A DNA stretch of 64,000 nucleotides from Agromyces atrinae (GCF_013407835.1 NZ_JACCBI010000001.1:2170001-2234000); one strand, 5' to 3'. Counted from the stretch's first letter, positions 53,353 through 63,272 are shown. Numbers and translations are program-made. Notes: generated by a model from the sequence alone, not told the origin.

Positions 53353-56165
53353 CGGGCGACGCCCCGCTCGGCGTCGAGGGCTGCGAGGGCGTCGGCGACC
53401 GCCTCCTGCACGTCGGTGCCGGTGCGGTTCGAGAGCGTCTCGCCGAGCTCGCGATCGGGCAGCCACGGTGTGCGGAGCCGCAGCGCCTCGGCGGCCTCGG
53501 GCTTCCTGGCCTCGAGCACGTCGAGCACCGCCCGGTAGGCTGCGGGGTCGTCGACGATCTGGGCGAGGCTCGACTGCAGGCTGACGGATGCCGGCGGCGC
53601 GGTCACGACCGTGTCATCCACCGTCCACTCGTGCTCGCCCGAACCCACCTCGAGCTCCTCGCCGCCCGGCAGCACGACGCGAGCCGACGTGTTCGGCGGC
53701 ACGATCGCCTCGATGCGGATGCGTCCGCCCTCGCGCTGCCACCCGACGCGCGCGGTGCCGTAGGGCGTGTGGTGCTCGGCGGCGGCGTGGTCGAAGCCCG
53801 GCAACGGGGTCGGGGCGATGCGGATGACGCGGTAGCCCGCTTCATCGGGGGCGAGACCGGCGACGACGCGGTGCAGCCAGTCGGCGACGGCCCCGAGCGC
53901 GTAGTGGTTGAACGACGTCATCTGACCCGGGTTGATGGTGCCGTCGGGCAGCATCGAGTCCCAGCGCTCCCAGATCGTCGTCGCACCCATCGTGACGGGG
54001 TAGAGCCACGACGGGTTCTCGGTCTGGGTCAGCAGTCGCGTCGCGGTGTCGACGTGGCCGGTCTCGGTGAGGGCGTCCTGGATGATCGGCGTGCCGACGA
54101 AGCCCGTCGAGATGCGGTAGCCCGAGCGTCGCGTGAGCTCGGCGAGGCGCGCACCGAGGGCGGCGTGCTGCTCCACGGGCGCGATGCCGAAGCGGATCGC
54201 CATCGCGTAGGCCGTCTGCGCGTCGGAGACCATGCGGCCCGACGGTGTGACGTACTCGTCGAGGAACGCGCGGCGCACCTCCTCGGCGAGCGCCCGGTAC
54301 GTCACCGCGTCGTCCTCGTGGCCGAGCAGTTCGGCCGCGCGGGCGACGAGGTCGGTCGAGAGGAAGAGGTGTGCGGTCGCGACGATGTCGGCATCGGTCT
54401 TCGCATCGGCGGGCTGCTCGGGCGGCGCGTCGGGGTCGAGCCAGTCGCCGAACTGGAAGCGGCCCTCCCAGAGGCGCCGCTCGCCGGCGATGTCGAGCAG
54501 CGCGTCGGCCCAGCTCGTCATGCTCGGGTACTGGCGTGCGATCGTGTCGACGTCGCCGAAGCGTTCGGTGAGCACCCACGGCACGACGGTCGCGGCGTCG
54601 CCCCACGCGGCGGCGGGCCGGGCCGGGCCGAGCACGTTCGGAACGATGAACGGCACGATGCCGTCGGCGTTCTCCTGCTCGCGCGCGAGGTCGTCGAGCC
54701 ACGAGTCGAGGAAGCCGCGCACGTCGTAGAGGAAGCTCGCGGTCGGCGCGAAGACCTGGATGTCGCCCGTCCACCCGAGGCGCTCGTCGCGCTGCGGGCA
54801 GTCGGTCGGCAGGTACAGGAAGTTGCCGCGAAGGCCCCACACGACGTTCTCGTGCAGCTGCGAGACGAGCGGGTCGCTCGTCTCGAACCATCCCGTGCGC
54901 TCCATGTCGCTGTGGATGACGATCGCCGTGACATCCGCGGGGTCGAACTCACCCGGCCAGCCCGAGATCTCGGCGTAGCGGAAGCCGTGGAAGGTGAACT
55001 CGGGCTCCCACTCCTCGACGCCGCCGCCCGCGAGCGTGTACGAGTCGGTCGCCGCGGCGGCGCGCAGCGGGCGCGTGCCGAGCTCGCCGTGCTCGAGCAC
55101 TTCGGCGTGACGCAGCGTGATGACGGTGCCCGCGGGGCCCGAGACGCGGAGGTGCAGCCACCCGACGAGGTTCTGGCCGAAGTCGAGCAGGGTCGCGCCA
55201 CTCGGCGACGTCGTGACCTCGACCACGGGGCGCTCCTCGATGCGGCGCACGAACGGGGAGGTGCGCGCTTCGGGCGTGACGATCGCATCGCCGGCCGCGG
55301 CCCGGGCCCAGCCCGAGTCGTCGAAGCCGACGCGCGCGAAGCCGTCGATCGCGAGGCGGGCGTCGTAGTGCTCGCCCTGGTAGAGGCTGCTCGAGACGAG
55401 CGGCCCCGTCGCCGCACGCCAGTCCGTGCCCGTCACGATCGTCTCGCTCGACCCGTCGGCGTACTCGACGACGAGCTGGGCGGCGAACGACGGCTGCTCG
55501 GCGTAGAACGTGCGGGCGTTCTCGCGGAAGCCGAACTCCTCGGTCGCCCACCCGCCCGCGAGTCGCACGCCGAGCGCGTTGCGTCCGCCGACGAGCAGGT
55601 CGGTGACGTCGGTCGTCTCGTGGATCTGGCGGAACTGGTACGGCGTCCAGCCCGGCTTCATGACCTGGTCGTCGACGTCGTCACCGTTGAGGGCGACCTG
55701 GTAGACACCGAGCGCCGTCGCGTAGAGCGTCGCCCGGCGCACGCCATCGCCGAGTTCGAACTCGGTGCGGAGGTACGCGGGCTGCGCGGCCGCGGCGGGT
55801 TCGGCGAGGCCGATGGATGCCGCGATCCATTCGCCCTCGGCGAGGAAGCCGCCGCGCAGTGCACGCGGTTCGCTCCAGTCGCCCGCGACACCGTCGAGTC
55901 CCGAGACGCGCACGCGCACCGCGACCTCTTCGCGCGGGGCGAGGGGCGCGAACGGCCACGCGACGCGCACCGAGGCGTCGCCGTCGATGCGGGCCTCCTC
56001 GGCGCCGCTCTCACGCTCGACGACGATCTCGGCGCTCGACTGCCGCCAGGACGGCGTCTCGACCTCGGTGATCCAGCTGAGGACCGGGGTCGGCGAGGCG
56101 ACGACGTCGCTTCCGTAGGGGGCATCGGTGTCGATGCGGATGACGCGGGGCGATGCATGGCTCAC
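53349..56165 (-). CDS. GH78 alpha-L-rhamnosidase (second copy)
   Basis: The 938-residue GH78 protein has TPYQFRQIHETTDVTDLL in the N-terminal domain, the catalytic cluster DCPQRDERLGWTGD (from residue 455) and WERWDS (Glu733). It resembles the copy at 37021 most closely, including SWLYPVTMGATTIWERWD and TINPGQMTSFNHYA. The GTG start at 56165 has AAGGAG eleven bases upstream. No signal peptide. It is followed by the nucleoside hydrolase gene with overlap and preceded by another GH78 after 39 bases. Confidence 0.95.
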   Translation of the reverse strand: MSHASPRVIRIDTDAPYGSDVVASPTPVLSWITEVETPSWRQSSAEIVVERESGAEEARIDGDASVRVAWPFAPLAPREEVAVRVRVSGLDGVAGDWSEPRALRGGFLAEGEWIAASIGLAEPAAAAQPAYLRTEFELGDGVRRATLYATALGVYQVALNGDDVDDQVMKPGWTPYQFRQIHETTDVTDLLVGGRNALGVRLAGGWATEEFGFRENARTFYAEQPSFAAQLVVEYADGSSETIVTGTDWRAATGPLVSSSLYQGEHYDARLAIDGFARVGFDDSGWARAAAGDAIVTPEARTSPFVRRIEERPVVEVTTSPSGATLLDFGQNLVGWLHLRVSGPAGTVITLRHAEVLEHGELGTRPLRAAAATDSYTLAGGGVEEWEPEFTFHGFRYAEISGWPGEFDPADVTAIVIHSDMERTGWFETSDPLVSQLHENVVWGLRGNFLYLPTDCPQRDERLGWTGDIQVFAPTASFLYDVRGFLDSWLDDLAREQENADGIVPFIVPNVLGPARPAAAWGDAATVVPWVLTERFGDVDTIARQYPSMTSWADALLDIAGERRLWEGRFQFGDWLDPDAPPEQPADAKTDADIVATAHLFLSTDLVARAAELLGHEDDAVTYRALAEEVRRAFLDEYVTPSGRMVSDAQTAYAMAIRFGIAPVEQHAALGARLAELTRRSGYRISTGFVGTPIIQDALTETGHVDTATRLLTQTENPSWLYPVTMGATTIWERWDSMLPDGTINPGQMTSFNHYALGAVADWLHRVVAGLAPDEAGYRVIRIAPTPLPGFDHAAAEHHTPYGTARVGWQREGGRIRIEAIVPPNTSARVVLPGGEELEVGSGEHEWTVDDTVVTAPPASVSLQSSLAQIVDDPAAYRAVLDVLEARKPEAAEALRLRTPWLPDRELGETLSNRTGTDVQEAVADALAALDAERGVAR

Positions 56166-56204
56166 GAGAGAAGGGCTCCTTGGAGTCGGTATCGGTGGGA
56201 TGGA

Positions 56205-58871
56205 TCAGGATTCGACGACGACGGGCGCCGTGACGACGATCTGGTGGATGCCGTGGCCGACCTCGCCCGCGGCATCCGTCGCGCCGTCGATCGTCACGGT
56301 CGACTCGGGCGAGACCGGAAGGTCGAGGGCGGCGCGCGAGCCGAAGGGCACGGTGAGATCGATGACGAGCGAGCCGTTCTCGACGGTCCACTCGATCGCG
56401 AGGCGACCGAGACGCGTGTCGATCGATGCGGCGGCGTGCTCGAGACCGGTGGCCGGGCGCGGGGCGACGTGCACGAGTCGGTAGCCGGGTTCGTCGGCGT
56501 CGGGCGCGAGGCCCGCGACCGTGCGGTAGACCCAGTCGATCATCGCGCCGTAGGCGTAGTGGTTGAACGAGAGCATGCTTCCCCCGCCGCCGTCGCCCGA
56601 ACCGGCATCCATCGCTCCGCCGTGGATCGAGCCGTCGGGCAGGATCGCGTCCCAGCGCTCCCACACCGTCGTCGCTCCACGGTCGACCTGGTAGAGCCAC
56701 GAGGGGGCGTCGCGCCGCAGCAGCATGAGGTACGCCTCGGCGAGGTGGCCCGAGTTCGAGAGCGCGAAGAGCACGAGCGGCGTGCCGAGGAAGCCCGTCG
56801 CGATGCGGCCGTTCTCGGCGCGCACGTTCGCGGCGAGCGCGTCGGCGATCTCGGCGCGGCGCTCAGCCGGAGCGAGGTCGAACTCGAGGGCGAGCGCGGC
56901 ACCCGTCTGCGTCGTGATCGCCTCGTCGCCCCACGCTGTCCAGGTCGCGGCGGCGACGCGATCGGCGAGCGCATCGGCGTCGGACGCCCGGTCGGCGTCG
57001 CCGACGAGTCGCTCGGCGCGGGCGAGCAGTCGTGCCGAGTGCGCGTAGAACGCGTTCGCGACGTAGTCGCTCGAGACCTTGGCCTCCCAGGGGCGCTCGC
57101 CCGGGGCATCCGGGTCGAGCCAGTCGCCGTACTGGAAGGGCTCGGTCGGCAGCACGACGCCGTCGCCCGCGCGGTTCCGCAGGTGCTCGACCCAGCGACG
57201 CATGCTGCCGAGCTGCTGCTCGAGCGCCTCGGTCGAGCCGTACGACTCGTAGACGGCGAGAGGCACGATCGTCGCCGCGTCGGCCCAGCCGGCGCGACCC
57301 ATGGGGTTCGTCGGAGTGCCGCCCATGAGCATGTCCTCGGGGCGGATGATGTCGGGCACGACCGACGCGACCCCGCCCTCGTCGGTCTGGTCGAGTTCGA
57401 GGTCGACGAGCCACGAGAGCCAGAACGACTCGGTGTCGAGGAGCGTGTTGGCGGTCGCGGCGAACGCCTGCGCGTCGCCCGTCCAGCCGAGCCGCTCGTC
57501 GCGCTGCGGGCAATCGGTCGGCACCGAGACGAAGTTGTCGCGCTGCGACCACAAGACGTTCGAGTGGAAGCGGTCGAGCGCCTCGTGCGACGACCGGAAC
57601 TCGCCGCGCGGCGCGAGGTCGCTCGAGATCGCGACGGCCTCGGCCGAGACGACGCGCGCGTCGCTCACGACGTCGGCGTATCGGAAGCCGTGAAACGTGA
57701 ACGTCGGTTCGAGCACCGTCTCGCCGTCGCGGGCGAGCGTGTAGACGTCGGTCGCGCGGGCCGAGCGGAGGGCCGCCGTGTGGAGCGCGCCCGAGGGCTC
57801 GAGAACCTCGGCGTGGCGCACGGTCACGGTGTCGCCCGCCGAGCCGTCGACGACGAGTCGCACCCAGCCGGAGACGTTCTGGCCCGAGTCGAGCACGACG
57901 CGGTCGCTCTGCTCGTCGACCGTCATCGGGCGGCGCTCGATGACGCGCACGGGCGGGGCGACGCGGGGGGCGAAGATCGCGCGATCGACGGGGACGACGG
58001 ATGCCGGCTGCCAGCCCGAATCGTCGAAGCCGGCGTCGTGCACGGCGGGGTCGTCGGCGCGGAGGTCGATCGTCGTGCCGTCGTAGATGCTCGCCGTCTG
58101 CACGGCGCCGAAGCCGCCGCGCCACGTGTCGTCGGTCACGAGGGCGACGTCGCCGTCGATCTCGAGCTGGGCGAGGGCGCCGATGCGGTCGCCGTAGATC
58201 GCGGTGCGCGACGCGAAGCCCATGCGGCCGCGGTACCAGCCGTCGTTGACCTCGAGCACGAGCACGTTCGGGCCGCTGCGGAGCAGGCCCGAGACATCGT
58301 ATGTATCGACGAGCACGCGCCCGTCGTAGCTCGTCCAGCCCGGCGTGAGCAGGGCGTCGGAGACGGGATGACCGTTGAGCCGCGCGTCGACGAGTCCGAG
58401 CGCGCTGAGGCGCAAGCGGGCCTCGCCGACGGGGCCGTCGATCGTGAACTCGCGGCGGAGGATCGGGTTGGGCCCGGCGATCTCGCTCGGGATGTCGATG
58501 ACCGACGCCACGAGGTCGCTGCCTCGGATTCCGGCCTCGATCGCGACGGGCTCGCTCCACGCACTCCATCCGGCACCGGCGTCGATGCGCACGGCGTACT
58601 CGCGGCGTTCGCGGGGCTCGAGGGCGCTCGCACCGCGGATGCCGGTCTGGTCGGCGCTCGAGACCGGTTCGGCGACGGCCCAGTCGCCCGAACAACTGCG
58701 CTCGGCCAGCTGGTAGGCGTGCTGACGGGCATCCGGGCGGTCGGACTCGACCTGCCACGAGAGGCGCGGAACGAGGAGGGGGACTCCGAGCTGGCCCGGC
58801 GCGAACTGCGATCGGATCGAGATGATCCGCGTCGACGAGTCGGGCTCGGACGCGTTCGGGAGGGCTGTCAT
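56205..58871 (-). CDS. GH78 alpha-L-rhamnosidase (third, diverged copy)
   Basis: The 888-residue GH78 protein has DCPQRDERLGWTGD (from residue 453) and WERWDA (Glu738), but a Gly/Ser-rich insert (AGSGDGGGG) before SMLSFNHYA that the other two copies lack. This suggests different substrate preference. ATG 58871 is preceded by AAAGGA. A longer start at 58904 has no ribosome site. First gene of its operon, with a LacI-type operator 44 bases upstream and a divergent sugar transporter operon. Confidence 0.94.
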   Translation of the reverse strand: MTALPNASEPDSSTRIISIRSQFAPGQLGVPLLVPRLSWQVESDRPDARQHAYQLAERSCSGDWAVAEPVSSADQTGIRGASALEPRERREYAVRIDAGAGWSAWSEPVAIEAGIRGSDLVASVIDIPSEIAGPNPILRREFTIDGPVGEARLRLSALGLVDARLNGHPVSDALLTPGWTSYDGRVLVDTYDVSGLLRSGPNVLVLEVNDGWYRGRMGFASRTAIYGDRIGALAQLEIDGDVALVTDDTWRGGFGAVQTASIYDGTTIDLRADDPAVHDAGFDDSGWQPASVVPVDRAIFAPRVAPPVRVIERRPMTVDEQSDRVVLDSGQNVSGWVRLVVDGSAGDTVTVRHAEVLEPSGALHTAALRSARATDVYTLARDGETVLEPTFTFHGFRYADVVSDARVVSAEAVAISSDLAPRGEFRSSHEALDRFHSNVLWSQRDNFVSVPTDCPQRDERLGWTGDAQAFAATANTLLDTESFWLSWLVDLELDQTDEGGVASVVPDIIRPEDMLMGGTPTNPMGRAGWADAATIVPLAVYESYGSTEALEQQLGSMRRWVEHLRNRAGDGVVLPTEPFQYGDWLDPDAPGERPWEAKVSSDYVANAFYAHSARLLARAERLVGDADRASDADALADRVAAATWTAWGDEAITTQTGAALALEFDLAPAERRAEIADALAANVRAENGRIATGFLGTPLVLFALSNSGHLAEAYLMLLRRDAPSWLYQVDRGATTVWERWDAILPDGSIHGGAMDAGSGDGGGGSMLSFNHYAYGAMIDWVYRTVAGLAPDADEPGYRLVHVAPRPATGLEHAAASIDTRLGRLAIEWTVENGSLVIDLTVPFGSRAALDLPVSPESTVTIDGATDAAGEVGHGIHQIVVTAPVVVES

Positions 58872-58914
58872 GGCCTGTCCTTTCGGTGGCGCACCATTGC
58901 GCACGGCTTAATCC

Positions 58915-58926
58915 TGAAACGATTCA
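58915..58926 (-). promoter_or_regulatory. LacI-type operator, site 1
   Basis: TGAAACGATTCA has TGAA/TTCA half-sites around a central CG, the hallmark of LacI-family operators. It lies upstream of the GH78-GH78-nucleoside hydrolase-LacI operon. The same 12-mer recurs at 63329. Confidence 0.7.
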
Positions 58927-59023
58927 AGGTCGAATGTCAACCGCCGCGCCGGGCCCCTCTTGCGTGCCTCGGATAAGGGGGAAGAACCGGTCGACCGCGT
59001 TACCCGATCGTTACATTTATCGA

Positions 59024-59052
59024 TTGACTGCATTCGCCGCCGGTCGTACCTT
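59024..59052 (+). promoter_or_regulatory. Promoter of the rhamnoside transporter operon
   Basis: TTGACT (59024-59029) is followed after 17 bases by TACCTT (59047-59052). Transcription would start near 59059, at the edge of the LacI-type operator. Between the two divergent genes there is nothing else but AT-richer DNA. Confidence 0.6.
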
Positions 59053-59059
59053 ACGAATG

Positions 59060-59073
59060 TTGAACCGTTTCAA
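59060..59073 (+). promoter_or_regulatory. LacI-type operator, site 2
   Basis: TTGAACCGTTTCAA keeps TGAA-nCGn-TTCA with one extra pair on each side. It lies directly downstream of the predicted -10, where a repressor would block initiation of the transporter operon. Confidence 0.7.
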
Positions 59074-59135
59074 TACGGCGCACAGCACAGCCCTGGCAAT
59101 GACGCCGGATCGCTGCTTTACAAGGAGGTAAAGGT

Positions 59136-60446
59136 ATGAACTCTCGGAGTTCGATGAAGAAGAGCGTCTTCGCCCTCGTCGGTGCCGCCGCCCTCGTTCT
59201 TCCCCTCGCTGCGTGCAGCGCGGGTGACGGCGGAGACGGTGGCACGACGATCTCATTCCTGACGCAGAACTCGGATCAGAACATCGCCTCGGCTGAGGCG
59301 CTCATCGCAGCGTTCGAAGCCGAGAACCCCGACATCTCGGTGAACCTGGAGACACAACCCGCCGGCACCGAGGGCGACAACCTCATGAAGACGAAACTAT
59401 CGACCGACGAGATGGACGATGTCTTCTACTACAACTCGGGTTCGCTGCTGCAAGCACTGAACCCCGATCAGTACCTCGTGAATCTGTCCGACGAGGCATG
59501 GGTCGCCGACCTCACCGACGACATGAAGACCGTCGTATCCACCGAGAACGGTCTCTACGGCGCTCCGTTCGGCACATCGCAGGCCGGGGCCGTGCTGTAC
59601 AACAAGCCCATCTACGAGCAACTGGGCCTCAGCGTGCCGACGTCATGGTCGGAATTCGCAGCGAACAATGATGCGATCTCTGCGGCAGGCATCCCCGCCA
59701 TCATCCAAACGTACGGCGACACCTGGACGAGTCAGCTCTTCGTGCTCGGCGATTTCGGGAACGTTCTCGCGCAAGACCCGGACTGGGCGGAGAAGTACAC
59801 GGCCGGCGAGCGTAAGTACGCCGACGAGCCGGGCCTCCAGGCGTTCGACAACCAGGAAGAGGCCGGCAAGGCGGGCTGGTTCAATCCGAACTTCGCCTCG
59901 GCGCTCTACGATGACGGCGTGCGAATGGTCGCCACCGGCGAAGGTGCGCAATACCCGATCCTGACCGGAGCCGTCTCCGCCATCGCGCAGAACTACGCGG
60001 ACAATGTCGACGACGTCGGCGTATTCGCCTTCCCCGCACAGGACGCGGCAGACACGAAGCTCACGGTGTGGCTCCCGAACGCGATGTACATTCCGAAGAC
60101 CACCGAGGGTGCCGAGCTCGAAGCGTCGAAGAAGTTCATCGCATTCGCCAACTCCGCAGAAGGATGCGAGATCCAGACCTCCGTCCTGTCCGTCAGCGGC
60201 CCCTTCGCGACATCGGCCTGCTCGCTGCCCGACGACGTGCCCGCGCTCGTGCAGGACCTGCAGGTCTACTTCGATGAGGGGAACACCAACCCCGCCCTCG
60301 AGTTCCTCTCCCCCATCAAGGGACCGAACCTCGAGAACATCACGGTGGAGGTCGGCTCGGGCATCCGCTCGGCGGCCGACGGCGCAGCTCTCTACGACGA
60401 CGACGTCAAGAAGCAGGCTCAGCAGCTCGGGCTCGACGGCTGGTAG
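59136..60446 (+). CDS. Sugar ABC transporter substrate-binding lipoprotein (rhamnoside candidate)
   Basis: The 436-residue CUT1 binding protein has signal peptide MNSRSSMKKSVFALVGAA and lipobox LAACSAG, then a typical family-1 fold (DVFYYNSGSLLQALNPDQYL, YGAPFGTSQAGAVLYNKPIY, WLPNAMYIPKTTEGAE). Strong AAGGAGG lies eight bases before the ATG. Shared operators with the GH78 operon and rhaMI make a rhamnose-containing oligosaccharide the likely ligand. A 90-base gap with a hairpin separates it from the permeases. Confidence 0.93.
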   Translation: MNSRSSMKKSVFALVGAAALVLPLAACSAGDGGDGGTTISFLTQNSDQNIASAEALIAAFEAENPDISVNLETQPAGTEGDNLMKTKLSTDEMDDVFYYNSGSLLQALNPDQYLVNLSDEAWVADLTDDMKTVVSTENGLYGAPFGTSQAGAVLYNKPIYEQLGLSVPTSWSEFAANNDAISAAGIPAIIQTYGDTWTSQLFVLGDFGNVLAQDPDWAEKYTAGERKYADEPGLQAFDNQEEAGKAGWFNPNFASALYDDGVRMVATGEGAQYPILTGAVSAIAQNYADNVDDVGVFAFPAQDAADTKLTVWLPNAMYIPKTTEGAELEASKKFIAFANSAEGCEIQTSVLSVSGPFATSACSLPDDVPALVQDLQVYFDEGNTNPALEFLSPIKGPNLENITVEVGSGIRSAADGAALYDDDVKKQAQQLGLDGW

Positions 60447-60472
60447 GCCGCCACTAGTCCCAGCTCACCCCG

Positions 60473-60510
60473 GAGGGGGTCGGCGCCGCCAGGCGCGGCC
60501 CGGCCCCCTC
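60473..60510 (+). terminator. Hairpin between binding protein and permease genes
   Basis: GAGGGGGTCGG (60473-60483) pairs with CCGGCCCCCTC (60500-60510), with one G-T pair and further inner pairing. It is the third example in this window of a hairpin at this operon position. Confidence 0.65.
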
Positions 60511-60536
60511 ACTCCCCCGACATCAATGGAGATGCG

Positions 60537-61457
60537 ATGACGACGACGACCGCGCCGAGAACACCGAGAGTCGCAGAGGCTCCCCCGCCCCAGCGGAAGC
60601 CCATGAAGAGCATCTATCCGACGTGGTTCTTCATTCCGTCGGGCGTGCTCTACGTCATCCTCTTCGCCGTTCCGACGTTCGCGTCGTTCTACTTCAGCCT
60701 CACCCGGTGGTCGCTGTTCGACATCGAGTTCATCGGCTTCGACAACTTCGTCACCTTCTTCTCCGAGCCGATGCTCGTGCAGGGCTTCACGAACACCTTC
60801 ATCTACGGCTTCATCACGTCGGCCCTGAAGGTCGTGCTCGGCCTCGGACTCGGCGTGCTGCTCACCTCGCAGATCGCCGCCCGCGGGTACCTGCGCTCGG
60901 TCATCTTCTTCCCCGTGCTCGTCTCGACGATCGGCATCGGCATCACCTTCAAGGTGCTGATGGACCCGTTCGACGGCCTCATCAACCAGACGCTCGCCAC
61001 CATCGGCATCCAGGGCCCCGGGTGGCTCACCGACCCGGCATGGGCGCTCTTCTCGGTCGCCCTCGTGGATGTCTGGAAGGGCGTCGGCATCGCGACGCTC
61101 ATCTACATCGCCGGAATCGCGGCGATCCCGCAGGAGTACTACGAGGCGGCGAAGGTCGACGGCGCGGGTGCATGGAAGAACTTCTGGCACATCACGCTTC
61201 CCCTCGTGCGCCCCGCGACCGCGACCGTCGTGCTGCTCTCGCTCATCGGCGGTCTGCGCTCGTTCGAGCTCATCTGGGCCATGACGAAGGGCGGGCCGGG
61301 CTTCACGAGCGACGTCATCGCCTCGGTCATCTACAAGCAGTACCAAGCCGGCTTCTACGGTCTCTCGACCGCCGGCAACGTCGTGCTGTTCCTCGTGGTG
61401 ACCGCGATCATCGTCCCCATCTCCTACTTCCTCAACCGCAGGCAGGTCGAGTCATGA
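60537..61457 (+). CDS. CUT1 sugar ABC transporter permease (MalF-like)
   Basis: The 306-residue protein has six spans, beginning TWFFIPSGVLYVILFAVPTF, and the EAA loop EAAKVDGAG. It overlaps the next permease by ATGA. With its partner it forms the pore for the ligand delivered by the preceding lipoprotein. No dedicated ATPase is present. Confidence 0.93.
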   Translation: MTTTTAPRTPRVAEAPPPQRKPMKSIYPTWFFIPSGVLYVILFAVPTFASFYFSLTRWSLFDIEFIGFDNFVTFFSEPMLVQGFTNTFIYGFITSALKVVLGLGLGVLLTSQIAARGYLRSVIFFPVLVSTIGIGITFKVLMDPFDGLINQTLATIGIQGPGWLTDPAWALFSVALVDVWKGVGIATLIYIAGIAAIPQEYYEAAKVDGAGAWKNFWHITLPLVRPATATVVLLSLIGGLRSFELIWAMTKGGPGFTSDVIASVIYKQYQAGFYGLSTAGNVVLFLVVTAIIVPISYFLNRRQVES

Positions 61458-62362
61458 GCGTCACGCGATCCATCACGACGGCGGAGCACGCCGACCTCAA
61501 GCCCCTCAAGCTGCCGCGGCAGCCGATGACGTTCGCGAAGTTCATGCGCAAGTACGCGCTCGGCATCGTCGCCGTCATCGCCTCGATTTTCGTCTTCCTC
61601 GTGCCCTTCGCCTTCATCTTCCTCACCGCGGCGAAGACGTCGCAGGAGTCGTCGCTCCTCGAGTTCTCGCTCCCCGCACAGTGGGCCATCGTCGAGAACT
61701 TCCAGGCGGTCATCGAGACGCGCAACTTCATGGTGCTCCGCGCATTCGTCAACTCGACGGTGCTGACCGTGACGAGCGTCGCGATCATGGTGATCTTCGC
61801 GGCGATGGTCGGCTACGTGCTGCAGCGGCGCTCCTCGAAGTGGAACCCGTGGATCAACTTCTTCGTGCTCGCGGGTCTCATCGTGCCGCCCGCGGTCGTG
61901 CCGACGATCTGGGTCATGCAGGCGCTCGGCATCTTCAAGACGATGCCCGGCATGATCCTCATCGAGGCGACGTTCGGCCTCTCGTTCTGCATCCTGCTGT
62001 TCCGCGCGTTCGTCTCGACGATCCCGCGCGAACTCGACGAGGCCGCGATCATCGACGGCGCCGGTCCCATGCGACTGTTCTTCACCGTCGTGCTGCCGCT
62101 CCTCAAGCCCGTCATCGTGACGGTCATCGTCGTGCAGGCCGTCGCGGTCTTCAACGACTTCACCGGGCCGCTGTACTTCCTGCCGGGTGATGCGAACGCG
62201 ACCGTGCAGCTGACGCTCTACAACTTCCAGAGTCAGACGCTCAACCAGTGGAACCTGCTGTTCATGAACATCCTGCTCATCACGATCCCGCCGCTCATCA
62301 TGTACATCTTCTTCAACCGGCAGATCGTCGCCGGTATGACGAGTGGCGCGGTCAAGGGCTGA
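61454..62362 (+). CDS. CUT1 sugar ABC transporter permease (MalG-like)
   Basis: The 302-residue protein has six spans, the EAA loop EAAIIDGAG and the MalG-type tail RQIVAGMTSGAVKG. It is the last gene of the transporter operon, ended by a strong hairpin 20 bases beyond the stop. Confidence 0.93.
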   Translation: MSVTRSITTAEHADLKPLKLPRQPMTFAKFMRKYALGIVAVIASIFVFLVPFAFIFLTAAKTSQESSLLEFSLPAQWAIVENFQAVIETRNFMVLRAFVNSTVLTVTSVAIMVIFAAMVGYVLQRRSSKWNPWINFFVLAGLIVPPAVVPTIWVMQALGIFKTMPGMILIEATFGLSFCILLFRAFVSTIPRELDEAAIIDGAGPMRLFFTVVLPLLKPVIVTVIVVQAVAVFNDFTGPLYFLPGDANATVQLTLYNFQSQTLNQWNLLFMNILLITIPPLIMYIFFNRQIVAGMTSGAVKG

Positions 62363-62382
62363 GGTCACCGTGAACACGACGA

Positions 62383-62408
62383 CGGCCCGCGGCGTGAGCC
62401 GCGGGCCG
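62383..62408. terminator. Perfect 11-bp hairpin with GTGA loop
   Basis: CGGCCCGCGGC and GCCGCGGGCCG flank the tetraloop GTGA, which in RNA is a stable GNRA-type loop. It lies between the convergent permease and nucleotidyltransferase genes and probably terminates both. Confidence 0.75.
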
Positions 62409-62450
62409 CTCGCCCCTCACCCGGTCGGCGGGCGCCGGGGCCGGGCCGGC

Positions 62451-63272
62451 TCAGAAGTACTCGGCCGGAACCGTGCCTCTCAGCCACGCGAGTTCGTTGT
62501 CGAAGATGAACGTCGACAGCGCGTTCTCACCCGGGGCCCGGTCGCCGAGCCACTCCTCGAGCATCGCGACGAGGGCTCGGCCGTTCGCGGCCGTCAGCTC
62601 GTCGACCGTGGAACGCTCGACGACGGCATCCCAGGCCTCGACGAATCCCGCGGGGGTCTCGACCGCGGCGAGCGTCGCCGAGACGTACTTCGGGCCCCGC
62701 AGCAGCGTGCGGTTCGCGGCGAAGGCGGCCCGCGCCGCCGCGAGCGCGAGGTGCGACGCGGCGTGCTGTGTGAGGAACGGATCGCCGAGCGCGACCGCCT
62801 GCCCGAGGAAGTAGCGCCCGTGCAGCCGGGCCTGCGCGACGTGCGAGCGGATGCGGCCGTCCCACGCGGATGCCGGCAGCGTCGCGATCTCGGCGATGAG
62901 CGCGGCGATGCCGACCGCTTCGGGCCGCTCGAAGACCACGCGCGCACCCTCGAACGACGCGCGCGTCGGATCGTCGGCGCGCTCGACGGCCGCGGCGAGA
63001 TAGGCGGGGCACGCGAGCTTGATGTCGATGTAGCCGCCGGGGTAGTCGACGTCGTGACGGTCGATCCAGGCGATGCGGTCGGCGGCGATCGCCTTCTCGA
63101 AGGCGTCGTCCGTCGTGATGAGGTACACGTCGACATCCGAGTCGATGCGGGCCGTGCCGCGCGCGTGCGAACCGACGGCGATCACGGCGAGCACATCCGG
63201 ATCGTCCGTCACCGATTCGAGGTAGGCGGCGAGCGCCCGATCCTGGGGGCTGTCAGGGGATTGTTCGGTCAT
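62451..63272 (-). CDS. Nucleotidyltransferase-domain protein
   Basis: The 273-residue protein has an N-terminal NTP-transferase fold with the metal motif VGSHARGTARIDSDVDVYLI, where the two Asp of DSDVD bind Mg. A helical C-terminal domain follows (QARLHGRYFLGQAVAL). The layout recalls aminoglycoside or MNT-type nucleotidyltransferases. The substrate is unknown. It is divergent from rhaM and convergent with the transporter operon, and looks like a guest in the rhamnose island rather than part of the pathway. Confidence 0.85.
   Translation of the reverse strand: MTEQSPDSPQDRALAAYLESVTDDPDVLAVIAVGSHARGTARIDSDVDVYLITTDDAFEKAIAADRIAWIDRHDVDYPGGYIDIKLACPAYLAAAVERADDPTRASFEGARVVFERPEAVGIAALIAEIATLPASAWDGRIRSHVAQARLHGRYFLGQAVALGDPFLTQHAASHLALAAARAAFAANRTLLRGPKYVSATLAAVETPAGFVEAWDAVVERSTVDELTAANGRALVAMLEEWLGDRAPGENALSTFIFDNELAWLRGTVPAEYF

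Noticed and set aside
53631..58976. A very long plus-strand open frame of 1781 codons opposite the two GH78 genes
   Set aside because: It is the antisense shadow of genuine GH78 genes in GC-rich DNA. Its translation is Arg/Asp/Gly/Val-rich with no fold signature, while the minus strand encodes intact catalytic motifs.
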